A stretch of 64,000 nt of DNA. It comes from Luidia sarsii. Lineage: Eukaryota > Echinodermata > Asteroidea > Paxillosida > Luidiidae. Positions 1-12,600 of this stretch are shown piece after piece. The stretch covers positions 2,183,684-2,247,683 of the forward strand of contig OX465107.1 in assembly GCA_949987565.1 (NCBI GenBank), given 5' to 3'. Below the pieces are notes generated by a model, which was not told where the DNA came from, did not search any database, and worked only from the letters and a program-made list of their open reading frames with translations. The position numbers and the translations under genes are program-made. Each line of letters starts with the position of its first letter. Position 1 is the stretch's first letter.

Positions 1-83
1 AAATTGTTTTACACATTTCCCCCCCGTCACATTTTTCCTCGACTTTGTTTTGAAAAAAAAAAAAAAAAAAAAAAAAACTAGCA

Positions 84-262
84 TTGAAAGCTGCATCCAC
101 TTTGTGTGATCCCCCGAACTAACATCAGCTAAGTTCACAACAAAATTGTTGTTTTGTATCTGAAAGAAAATGGATATGTGCTTCTGACTGGTACCCCCAC
201 CCCAGCAAAGATTGGCAGTTGGTTTGACAGGGTCATGCTCAGGGTATTTTCAAACAGGCTGA
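84..262 (+). repeat. SINE-like repeat, 5' body, partial
   Basis: The stretch begins 'gctgcatccactttgtgtgatc' and ends near 'accccagcaaagattggcag'. The same body recurs near 37975, 43262 and 54690. In the 43.3-kb copy it runs into a tRNA-like part, so I read the family as a tRNA-related SINE. The rest of 263-964 is the 3' flank of gene A and shows no recognisable element or obvious minus-strand AATAAA signal. Confidence 0.5.
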
Positions 263-964
263 AGAGAAAGAGGCACGATTTGCAAGGTGGGTAGATATCT
301 ATTTCTTTGGTTGCAGGTCATAAAAAAACAGGAAAATGCAGTTGAACTGTCACAGTACTATCCTTTCACTAAATCTGAAGAAAAATATATCAATCGAAAG
401 CACCCCCTAAAAGCTAAATGCCCTCCAAAAGAATGATTCCATTAATAAATTCAGGTTTGAATAATACATATTTGGCTTTTAAATGAGATATGCCAACTTT
501 TTAAAGAAAACCAAAAAATATTTGCAATTTACTTGAATGCGTGTTTCAAACAGAAACAAAGTTTGTGCAGTGGCAAATGAATCCCCCCCACCCAAAAGAA
601 TCCCCCAGCCGTCCATCCCAATAGTAGACATGAGTAGCCTTGTAAAAAAACAAGACAGTCACACCTTGTTCTCAACAAGGTGGATTAACACTACTAAGGC
701 AAGAGTCTCAATTCAACCGATAACACTTGAGTTGTGCCAATAAAAAAAATACAACAAAAATACCCCCACTCCCAATACACACAAGGACAAGTCCAACACA
801 TTATACAAGAACATGACCATTCAAACCACCCAGCGCAGTGACCGAGTGCAGTCAAGTTTACAGTTGACTGTGGCCGATATCTCTAAGCAAGGTGGGCATT
901 TGTGAGATCGTGTGTCCGATGCTGGTACTTCCTTTGAGCGTTTGGAGGCGGAGCGTTCTCGTTC

Positions 965-1033
965 TCAGACGGGCATGTGAGTCTGATACTCGTCTTCCTC
1001 CTCTGGGTCCACCTCTGCCTCCTCATTGTCGAG
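965..1033 (-). CDS. SLC4A2-like: Gene A exon 22: acidic C-terminal tail and stop
   Basis: It encodes [16 protein letters not shown] then QTHMPV and TGA (965-967), 22 codons plus stop, entered in phase 0 through acceptor 'gctgcag'. It matches the AE tail (LDANEAEP...DEYNEMPMPV in AE2). In AE1 the equivalent LDADD segment is the proposed carbonic anhydrase II contact. Confidence 0.93.
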   Translation of the reverse strand, partial: LDNEEAEVDPEEEDEYQTHMPV

Positions 1034-4000
1034 CTGCAGCGTGGGAGAACGGACAAGTGATAATAGCACTCGGGAAATGTTACATCTATGATGCAACGCG
1101 GCACCCGCTGCTATACGTTATTCCAATCCGCCGCCACGCGATCTAGACCAGCTCGGTGGTCAAGTGGTTAAGACATCCGTAGCAGAAAGCAGGAGTTGCA
1201 GGTTCGAATCCCATCCGAGCTGAAGTTAAAGAATTAGGGCTTCCTTAACTGTGTATCTAAACGAGAAAGGAATATCGATTCCTGCAACTTTCTTTGTTTC
1301 AAAGGCCTTTGAGAAAGGTCCTGCTAGAATTGAAACGTCAGGTCCTTCTTAGTTTTGAAACCGTAAAGACTACTTAACACTATCAATGCATAGCTGCCAG
1401 GCTATCTTAAAGGAAATCAGGAATAATGCTACAAAAGAGGAATCACAGAGCAAACCACAAAGGAATACTGGTACATGAGTAAGAATCTTGCAAAAGGTGA
1501 TATATTTTTACCAAAAAAGAGTAATGATTCCTCCAAAATAGGAATGGTTGGCAGCTATGTCAGTGACATAAGTTGAAAGTGAGAAATACTCACCGCATCC
1601 AGCTCTGAGGAGGAGAAGAGCCTCTCCAGGAGCCCTCGGACGGGAAGGAGGAGGATGAGGAAGAAGGGGAAGGCGAGCGCCGCAGGGGTGCTCTTGACCG
1701 TCCAGAGTAAGGCCAGGCAGATCAGCTGGATGCTGGTGAACATGTGCATGCGGAACGACTTGACCTGCAGCCATTTGGGGGGGGGGCAACCAAAGCGACA
1801 TCCGTTCTGAATGGAGAACCACTATTGATACTTTGAGACGAAGAAAACTTGGACTTGACCGGGATCTGAACCCGAGATCTCTGGTTTGGCATACCGGTGC
1901 TCTGACCATCTGGGGCCATTTTCATAGAGCCGCTTATGGGTGAAAATCGGCTGAGCAGGAAAAATCTTCCTGATGCATTATTATGATTACAAACCCCACT
2001 TGTGATGTCAATCGATTTTGATTGGATTCCACTCTTCTTTACTTAGCATGAAACAAAAGCAAAGTTGGGGTTGGCAAGGTAATCCGATGAATGATGACTT
2101 TCTGTGCTTAGGCAAAGTTTGGCACTTAAGTAGCTCTATGAAAATGGGCCCTGAGCTATTCAGCCCTTAGATGGTAGCCTCCCTTGATTATACGAGTGAT
2201 TCTTGATCTAAGATCACCCCGCGTGAATGGACCCACCTTCCTGGTGTAGGGAACGTCTGGGTGGTGCTTGACAGGCATGAACATCAGCTTGGACCTCTCC
2301 ACCATCTGAAGGCCGTTCAGGGACACGATGCCCATGTACAGGAAGACACCGAAGAGCACCGCTATGGGGACCTGTCTCAGGAGTGGTGCCAGCGCAATGG
2401 ACAGGCCTGGAATGACGAAACCACAACGTGATGATGTCATCAGTATATCTAGACCTTTTTTTAGTACTTAAAAACATGTGGTCCACACTCACCCCAATGA
2501 GTTCAGGCGATCTGGTATCTTGTGTTCACAAGTGGTAAAACAAAATCAACTTTATATCGATTGGGTCATTTTCAATTAATAATTTTCCTTTATCAAATTT
2601 TCAAAAGTGTAAATTTTCTGTTTTAAATAATTAATCTCAATCCTCAAACGTCAAACGTCAATCGTCAATTGTCAACCATCAACCATCAACCGTCAACCAT
2701 CAACCATCAACCGTCAACCATCAACCATCAACCATCAATCGTCAATCGTCAATTGTCAACCATCAACCATCAACCATCAACCATCAACCATCAACCATCA
2801 ACCATCAACCATCAACCATCAACCATCAACCATCAACCATCAACCATCAACCATCAACCATCAACCATCAACCACCAATCGTCAATCATCAAGCATCAAT
2901 CAACAAGCATCAATCCTCAATGTTCCTTTTGTTCACAGCATTCCAAAGTTGAGGACTCACCGATGAAGAGATTGACCAGGAAGCCGGTCACCCGCTGCTC
3001 CCTGATGCCCTCCAGGCGTGGCCGCTCACCGGGGGCGTGGGTCTTGCTGTGGATGGACAGGCTGCCCAGGTGGGTGACCGAGCGGACAGTGGCTGAGCAC
3101 ATCCAGGGCAGACCCAGCAGGGAGTTGACGCCGGCCAAGACGCCGATGATGAACATATCCAAGTGGAAGCCCGAACCTTTCTTCAGTCTGTTGTCCTTCT
3201 TGTTGATGATAAGGCTGCACCAAGAATTGTTTTTTTTCCCAAAGGAGTAGAAAGAGGGACAAATTTAAAAACGTCTGCCCTCAAAATGGGACACTTTGGA
3301 GCACTGTCTGAGATTTGATGAATAAACGCAGGTGGGTTGATGAGGAGAGGGACAAGCAGAAGGTGAAAGAGTGGAAGAAGGAAAAGGGGGAGAAGCAAGG
3401 AGGGGAGGGGCGAAGGAGGAGAAAAGGAGGACGGAGGAAGAGAAGGGGAGGGAGGGAAAAGGAGAAAAAGAAGGAGGTGGGGAGGACAAGGGGAGGGGGT
3501 GAGAGGGGGAGGACAGGGGGTAGGAGAAAGGAAGGGGGTAGGAGAAGGGGAGGGGAGAAGAGGGACGAGGAGAGGGAGGAAGGGGTGGAGAAAGGGAAGG
3601 GGAAGAAGGGGGAAGAATGAGAAGGGGTAAGGAGGTGTACAAGGGGAGGACAAGGAGAAGAGGGTGGAGGAGAGAGGGCAGAGGAAGAGTCGGGGAAGGA
3701 GAGGGAACAGAAGGAGAAGAGAAAGGAGGAAGAGAAGAAGAAGGAAAAGGTGGAAGAGGAGAGGGAGGAGGAAGAGTACAATGATGATGAGCACAAATCC
3801 CACAAGAAAATGGCACACAAGGTGCCACCTCCAATCTCTCAGCACAAATCTCGTCCTCATTCCCCCCCTGCCCACCGGCCCACCGGCCAGAAACCCTCTA
3901 TGAGTCCCCGTCGCAACTCACCTGGTGATCTGCGACTCCATGTAGATGAGGATGAAGCTGAGGAAGGCGGGCAGGATGGCGGCGAAGACCAGGCCCGCGG

Positions 4001-6605
4001 GCAGGGGCCGGGCGATGCCCAGCGGGTTGACGAACCAGCCCCTGGCGCAGCTGTCGGTGGGCTCCAGACCATCGGGCACTTCCAGTTTCTAACGGGCAGA
4101 GAGCACAAATCATCCCATTTCCGTCAGAGAAAACAGATCGGTCTCAACAAGGCCTGACATTTCAGTCCTTGACGGACCTTTCAAAGGTCCCAGTAAGACG
4201 GAAACATCACGCCCTCTGATCCAAATAAATGGTTACCAAAGACAGCTGTCTGTTACATTTGTGTGTTATAAAAAAACGCAAGGTACCAATCTTCAGAAAC
4301 TGAAAACAGACAGGAAGGCTTGGGCCGCTGAAGATATTACTACATTTAAATTTCCGTCACCAATTTTAGAATGATTTCTAACAATTACTTCACTGTCTAG
4401 AGGCTTGATAGTTGGGTAGTTCATTGATGTGACAATTGCCATTCCAAAACAAACAATGAAATATAATTCTATACAACAATTCAGTGTATTTTCACATCTC
4501 TAACTGTCTTCAACTTCTACCCATCCTCTTCAAGGAAAAAAATCTGTAGCAAGGCTGCTGCCACGAAATAGTACATGCCTTGCCTACTCTTCGAAAATTG
4601 TCTCCTTCAATATCGCCTCATCTGACATATGCTGAATCTATCTGAGCAAACTGAAGCTCACCAAGTACAGTGTGAATATCCAACATAGGTATCTTCTCAA
4701 TAGCACTGGAAAATTATCAGAAAGGATCATTTTTCCCATCCACCTACCTGAGTGTATGTCGTTGGAGAAATGATCAGATCTAGCGCCACCATGATGACTA
4801 TGGCGATGGGAATACCAAAGTCACCGATGGTTTTACGGGCCTGAAATTAGACGCAAACCCAAGATGAATGGAATGAAAGAAAAAATACAAAATCAAATGC
4901 AAGATATTCTAACAGGTCAGTTGGCATTTAATAATGAACTAGAGAATTGTCAAGATTCTTGTTGATACGGTTTTTGCTTTTCAGCAGTGGTCAATTTCAA
5001 AATCAGGAGGGTCTGATGTGGGATTTCTGCGCTTAACAGAGGATTTTAAATACCCAAACAACAGAGGAAAATGACGGTTGTTCGTTGAATTCGACAACCT
5101 AAATTTCAACAGCGACTGCGAATTCGGACAAAAACAACCCAGAAATATTTTTACTGACGGTGTTGCTTTACCTCCTCTGCCAAAATCAATTTGGGAAAAA
5201 CCCCGGAAATTAGCAGAAGACAGCGCAAAGATTTCTTTTTGCATTCCAGGCAGTGAATAAGTTCTTTTGCTTACGGAAGCAAGAAATAATATTGGATGTG
5301 AAATACGCTTACGTTAAAGTCCCTACACAACATTGGTCGAGGTCAAAGAATAGCATCCATACGTTAACTGATCCAACATATGCATAAAATAGCACACCTG
5401 TGAAAATTTCAGCTCAATCCGCCAACTGAGTCTCGAGAAAATCGTGAAAACCGCTTCATTTGTTTCGCGAAAATGCAGCATAAAACGCCGTACTGTTCCG
5501 AAAAATACTTAGATCTCAGTTGAGACGTAAACTATTTCTTTTACTCATTTCTCCCAAAATACATCATTTTAGGCAGAAATATTTCAGTGAGAGGTTTCTA
5601 ACATAACCATCTTCAAACTGTATAAGTTTCATGTAAATCTGTGGACATTTCTGTCTTTCGATCTGACCAATGTTGTGTAGGGGCTTTAAGCGCAGGATGT
5701 TTGCTTCCGTGAGGCAGAGCCATGAAATTCGGAGGTGATGGGTCGCGGCACACTTACCCCTCTGCCAAGGAAACGGCTGTTCCTCAGGATGCGCAGGAAG
5801 TAGGCCAGGAAGAAGGTGCCCAGGGTCAGGAGGGTGGAGAGGAGCGCCGTGTTGGGCATGTTCACCTTGTCCTCCGACGAGGACGTGCAGGCAGAACGGT
5901 TGCCGGCGGCCGTGCCGTTGTCGGCCGGCCACAGCCCCGCTGTGGTCATCACGGTGCCGTTCTCCTCCCCCTCCTCGCCGTAGGCCGTCTCCGTGGAGTT
6001 CAGCCAGTCGTCCGTCTCGTCGAAGCAGTAGCTCTCCAAGAGCGGATGAAGCGAAAACACCTCCACGGAAAACAACAAAACCGTCCGTGATGGGCAGAGC
6101 ACACAGGACTCAAAAAAATTGAGCTTCCAGTGGTGAGACCTGGGGAACTCTCTTTTGAGAAAGAGTTTGGCTCTGAGATGAGTCGGTGACTCAACGTTTC
6201 AGGCTGAGCGTGCTCTTTTAGGCATCAGGAAACTTGAAAAAGCTGTCAGGGTACTACAGTCTCCCTGAGTCCCCACCGCCTGAAACGTTAGGTTACAGGT
6301 ACTTGCACAAAAATCGCACTATACTCATCCTTAACCCCTAATAAATGGATATTATAAAAAAAATATAAAAAAATACTGATGGGTAAGGTCTGAGGTCATA
6401 CAAGGTAAACAAAGTCTTTTTTTTTTGACAGAACAACACCTTGAGCAAAAAAAACTCTTCCCACAGTGATACCACTGACCACGCCTTTCTTGGGGCTCAA
6501 GTTGTGGACCCCCTCCCCAGGTTGAGGCCTGGTCACTGATCCATAGGACAACAAACCAGAGACAGCAGCAGCAACAGCAGTCTCTTACGCAAACCCTATG
6601 GTCCT

Positions 6606-6641
<36 letters not shown>

Positions 6642-9600
6642 CGCTGCTCAACGACAGGGCCCGCACTCACTTTGGACAACTTCTTGAAGACTTCGTAGAT
6701 GAAGATGAGCGAGATGAGGAAGGAGAAGATCTCCTCCGTGAAGCGCGTGAAGAGCCGCACCAGAACACCGCCCTCTAGGGCCACAGTGACCGTGCAGATG
6801 ATGCAGATCCAGATGCCCACCCACGCCCGGAAGGGCAAGAACTCAATGTCGTTGGCCACGCAGAACTGCGACGGAAAAAAATTCAGAGGGACGACAGATT
6901 ACAGAGACGCCGTTCACACAGTGGACTGCAACATCCAATGAGACGTCAGCACATTCGAATATCACTCCAGTAACTTACAAGATGTTCACTGGACTTAAAC
7001 GAACAGCATCACTACGATGACCAAGTGATTCTATGTTACTGTTACTTCCCCTTCCTATTTCGTCCCCATCATTCTGCCTTTCAGAAAGGTCCTACGAGGA
7101 TTGAAACGCCAGGCCCTCCTAATTTTTGACAGCATTAGAGTGTTACATCAAAACAAAACAAAAAATTAGGAGGGCCTGACATTAGGAGGGGCTGACGTTT
7201 TGATCCTAGTTGGACTTTCTCAAAAGCAAAATTCTGCCTTTGAGAAAGGACCTGCTAAGATCGAAACGTCAGACCCTCCTAATGTTTGATACTCACTTTT
7301 TGGTCATTTTAGTCAGTAAGCAGTTTGAACAATGTTTGCACATTGCTGCGGTAAAACAAGAACCAGGTTACATCTGAGATAAAAAAGAAGAAGAGAAGAC
7401 GAAAGAAGTTGGCGAGTCACTCACGGAGTAGAGGTTCTCCTCAAAGACCAGCAGGGGACCCGTGGCACCGATGATGATGAGCGGCTGGCCAGAGGTCAGA
7501 GCGAAGACCACCCCGCAGATGGACGTGCCCAGAACCATCTCAGACACCCCCATCAGGTTGCCCGTCTTTTCAGCTGTCCGACAAGAACCGGGAGAGAAAG
7601 CCAAAACCACAAGTCTGTAACTACCCTTGGGCCAAGGGAAGTGCACGCACTGAAGACAAAAAATTCAGCAAAACCGGTACGACTCCAGAAGGACGACATA
7701 TCAGTTACACCAGACACATTCATACTCAGTGTGCAACAAGCTACCATTTCACACAATGAAAGGATCATTAATCCTATCCAGTTTCCAAAAAAAGCTACCA
7801 AAACTAGTCTTTTAATAGATTAATATACAAAAATTGCTGCAAACTTCTTACTGACTAAACTGACAAAATGCAAAAATTGTAGGATCATTCTACCTTTGAG
7901 AAAGGTCCTGCTAGGATTGAAATGACAGGCTCTTTACTCTTTCGAGGTTTAAATTTATCACTTGCCAGAAAAGAATAATGAATACCAGCTCTTTTCAGAG
8001 CCACATTCTGTCTCAAAAGATATGCGTTGCATGGTGTCACCAAAAACCTTCCACTTGGCCAAAGTTTGCCTTAATGTGGCCAAGTTGAAGGTTTGCGGTG
8101 ACAGTGACTGTCCATGTAACAATTCTCTTTCGAGAAGGAGTGTGGCTCTGAAAAGAGTCGGTAACTCAACGTTTTGAGTACTCGTCATCAGGAGACTGGC
8201 GGAGTACACACTGCCCGAAACGTTGAGTCACCGGCTCTTTTCAGAGCCACACTTCTTCTCGAAAGAGAAGTGTTACATGGTGTCACCGTAAACCTTCCAC
8301 TTAGTTTTTCCACCATGCAAACCTTCAAGTCTTATCTAATGCGGCCAGCTAGCCACATCGGCCTTGCAAGGGACTATAGGCCCTTCCCTTCAGCACACAG
8401 GGTACTGCTATAGTGAAACTGGCCCCCATTCGTGGCCTCCTAACCAAAATACTGGCCCCCAAACTGGTCCGACTGGGAGCGGACCACTGGCCTTACCCAG
8501 GAGGCCGCCAAAGGTGATGGCGGGCGAGATGCAGGCGAAGAACATGAAGAAGATGGAGGCGAAGCACTGGAGGTTGAGGGAGTCCCGCAGGTCGCTCAGG
8601 TACCACGGGTACCGCCTCTTGATATCGTTGACCAGGCCCCCAAAGAGGCAGCCCGTCCGCTTCAAGGGGTCGATGAACTTGGCCCGCTTCTTCGGCGTCC
8701 TCACCTTGTCTGGAAGGGGGGAGGGAAGGGTGGTGGAGTGAAGGTGCAAAACAAAAAACCAATCAAACAATTGAAATTTTGAGTTTGGGGTTTTACTGCA
8801 ATTTCATAGAGCCGTGTGAAAATTTGCTTTAGCACAAAAAGTCATGATTCATAGCATCGCCTTGCCAACCCAAACTTCAGTATTGTTTCATGCTAAGTAA
8901 AGGAGAGTGGACTACAAGTCACAAGCAATTGACATCGCATCGCAGGGCTGTTTGTAAATCCTGTTTATACAAGGAAGACTTTTCATGCTAAGCAGATGGT
9001 CATGCTGAAGTGGCTCTATGAAATTGGCCCATGGTCTCAGGACTAGTCTCTTACAAAAACGGGGGGGGGGGGGGGGGAGAACACATGTAGATCAGGCCCT
9101 AGAAATGTTTTCAAGTTGTTTTTATAAGCAGTTTGCAGGAGTTTTGACTCGCTTTCTAAAGTTGCTCTGTATCGACTAAAATGACCAGAGAAAGGTCCTG
9201 CTAGGATCGAAACGTCAGCCCCCACAACCCCCCACCCGACCCGACTCTTTTCCGAGCCACCGTTCACACTCACAGTCCACTTCGGTGGTCTCCCTCCTCA
9301 GGAGGTCTTCGTCGTCCATCTCCTCCTCCTCCTCCTGCAGGGCGTCCTTGAGGTTGCGCCGCTGCCGCATCTTCATGTTCTGCGTCCTCAGGATGGGCAG
9401 CAGCAGGTCCTTGTCCCAGTTGCCGGCGGGCAGCACCACCGAGTCGTCAATGAACTTGTTCATGGCGCTCAGCAGGTCCTCCATGCAGTCAGCGCTGTAG
9501 GCCGTCTCGTGGAACGTCTACGGGGGACGGGTAGCACACGCAGTTCAATTGAATAACGCGAGCATGGTGCATTCAACAGATCCTCGTCCAATAATTCACA

Positions 9601-12600
9601 GTTCATTAAAATGTGATTACGAAATATGTTGCAAACTGCTTACTGACTGAAATTACCCAAAATGCAAATCTCAAAAATTTAGTGGGCCTGACGTTTCGAT
9701 CCAAGGAGGACCTTTCTCAAAGGCAAAGAAAGGTCCCGCCTTTGAGAAAGGTCCTGCTAGGATAGAAACGTCAGGCCCTCTAAATTTTGAGATTCATTCA
9801 AAAGTGTGAGAAAGGTCCTGCTAGGATCAAAATGTCAGGCCCTCTCAACTTTTGAGATTTATGTATTGCAGGTCATTTTAGTCAGAGAGCAGCTTGCAAC
9901 AGTTTTTGTATTAACTTCAAAATGTGCGAAGGACGAGTCTTGCCAAAGATGAGTTTGGTGAAATCGGTCATAGGACGCATCATAGCTAAGATCGATCTTT
10001 TTCAGCCCGGTCAATCCCACGTCCTGAGATCGATCTTGAAATAAGTTTTGTAAAATCGGGGCTCCTGCTGATCACCGGGGCGGTTAGGGAACACGGCTCA
10101 CCTCGCTGGACATGAGCGTGGAGAAGCAGCGGCCGATCTCGTGGTAGTCCACGGCCACGTCCACGGGGCCCAGCAGCACGAAGACGAAGCGGACGGGGAT
10201 GGGCACCTCCGAGAAGTTCTCCAGCACCGTACCCTCGGCCAGCCGGACGAAGACCAGGGCGGGCCGCTTCAGGAAGTCCACCTCGCCCACCAGCACCGTG
10301 GTGGCCTCCGCCCCCGCCGGGATCTTGCGCATGATGCCCTCCAGGCGCTGCTGGTCCAGGCGGCGGGCGAAGGAGCGGGAGATGTGGAGCGGGCGGGGGC
10401 CGTGGGGGTTGGGCGGCGGCTGGAGGAGACCCACGGGCGCCTCGTCCTCCAGCTCCGTGATGTTCAGCTCCTCGCGGGATGGCATCAGCATGGGCACCTT
10501 GACATCCTGCTGCAGAGGGGAGGGCAGGGGAGGGGAGGGGAGGGGAGGGGAGGGAGAGGAGGGGAAGGCAGGGGAGGGGAGGGGACGGGAGGGGAGGACA
10601 GGGGAGGGCAGGGGAGGACAGGGCAGAGGAGGGGAGTGCAGGGGAGGACAGAGGAGGACAGAGGAGGACAGGGGAGGACAGGGGAGGACAGGGGAGGGCA
10701 GGGGAGAGGAGGGTTGGGGATGGAAGGGGAAGGGAGGGCAGGGCAGGGGAGAGGAGGGCAGGGGAGGGGAGGGTTGGGAACGGAAGGGGAGGGCAGGGCA
10801 GGGCAGGGCAGGGCCGGGGAGGACAGGGGAGGGGAGGGGAGGGCAGAGGAGAGGAGGGCAGGGCAGGGCAGGGGAGAGAGGAAAGGAACCCCCAATAAAA
10901 AGGTCAACCACGAATCATAACAAACCATGGAATTACATCCAAGGTTGTGTGATCTCAATCAACGAATTCAAAAAATTTCAACAATGGCAAAGAAAACTTG
11001 TACTTGGAACGGCTGGATAACTCAGATGGTAAGAGCGCTGGTACACAAAACCAGACATCTCTGGACTTAGATAGCAGAAACCATTCCTTAGTGCAGTTTA
11101 GAAATGTGCACAAACCTACGGCAGGGTATAGGGGTGAGTGACTCTGCCCGACTCTCCCATCCCTCTCTGAGGGACTGAGGAAGTGAACCCCCCTCTAAAC
11201 TACGTGGTATGGACCTACTAACAAAGTCATGAAGGGTGGGGTTAGTGTGGTCAAGCATGGGGTCAGAAGGTCAGTCTATATGAATTGTGTGTCGCTGCAC
11301 ACAGGGTCCCTTCTCGCAGGGTTAAAAAAAAGAGAGAAAATCGTTCATGTGGTCTTCTCACCTCATACTTGAGCTCCATGTCGGCTGGCTCAGTGGCGTG
11401 CTTGGCCATCTTGTCCTTATCATGGCCGGACAGACTAATGGCAGACATGTTCTTCAGTATGCCTCCTCCCTCCTTCAGATGCCTGGTTTGAGCAAAGGGT
11501 CACGTTGACTTAAAAGCACGAGTGTTGAGGGGAATCAATAGCCTCAATAAAAAAAAAATCACAGGGAATCGCTAAGGCGCAAAAACCCACCAAAATTGTA
11601 TTCAGATTGGAATTGATTTCACCAAGCCTGACCAATCATCGCAACTCAACTTTTACAAAAAGTTCATCCATCCTGCAGTCGATTTCACCAAACTCATCGT
11701 AACTTACGAACAATTGTAAGACGATGAGCGATGCACAGGTCGCAGCGGGACGTAGTTAACCGCGCATTGCTCATCATCTGACAATTCAGGATGAGTTTGG
11801 TGAAATTGATCCCTGTTCTCGTATGGAGAAGTTTCATTATCTCCAAGCGTTTTTTTTTTTTCCGTTTTTTTCGTTCTTATTAGTGAGCTCAGTGAACATT
11901 AAAGTAACGCTTTCTGTTGAAAGAAATACAGCCAAGTTGTAAGAATGTCTGCGCTAAATGCAAGGGTATGAAAAAAGCGCAGAGTAAGGCATTTAAAGGC
12001 AGGTAGATTTATGAGTACGCTGTAACAAAAGCCCCCCCCCCCCCACTATTTTTAATTGCTTGCTGAATGAGGCAGCTTTTCAACCCAAAATATAGGCTCC
12101 AGTATGTGTTGAGAAAGCAGCGGATAGAAGCAATCGGCAGAGATGGCAGCGTAGCACAGGAAATAAAAACCACCATCATCCCCCCGGTGATTAGAAAAAC
12201 GAGACGAAATGACGGAGCCATAAATTGTGATGGAAATGACAGTGCACCGCGGTTCGACATCTCAGGCCTTTTCCCAAAAAACCCTGGCTCAGGCTCCGGC
12301 TCAGGCATTGTCTAGAGCTGCTACCCCCCAAAAAAATGAAACGCAGGTTCGGGTACTTAGTTTTGATCCTAGTAGGACCTTTCTCAGTCTGTCTTTAAGA
12401 AAGGTCCTGCTTGGATCGAAACATCAGGCCCTCCTAATTTTTGATATTCGCTCATTGGACATGTTAGTCAGTAAGCAGTTTGCCACATTTTTGCATATTA
12501 CTAAAGTTGAAACTTGTTCAATTTGTTTCTTTTTTCTTTGGCAAAACCAAGGTCAAAGGACTTTGCTTTTTATGCCTTGTACTTTCAAAAGGCTGACGAG

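Noticed and set aside
1150..1221. A functional tRNA gene
   Set aside because: The acceptor stem pairs but the T and anticodon stems do not, and similar pieces are spread through the window, so it is a SINE or pseudo-tRNA.
2641..2925. Regular short repeats that could suggest a CRISPR array
   Set aside because: Seven-base units without spacers, inside an animal intron.
10084..10911. 275-codon frame that extends gene A exon 11 upstream
   Set aside because: The extra part is the CCCCT-rich tract before a clear acceptor at 10510.
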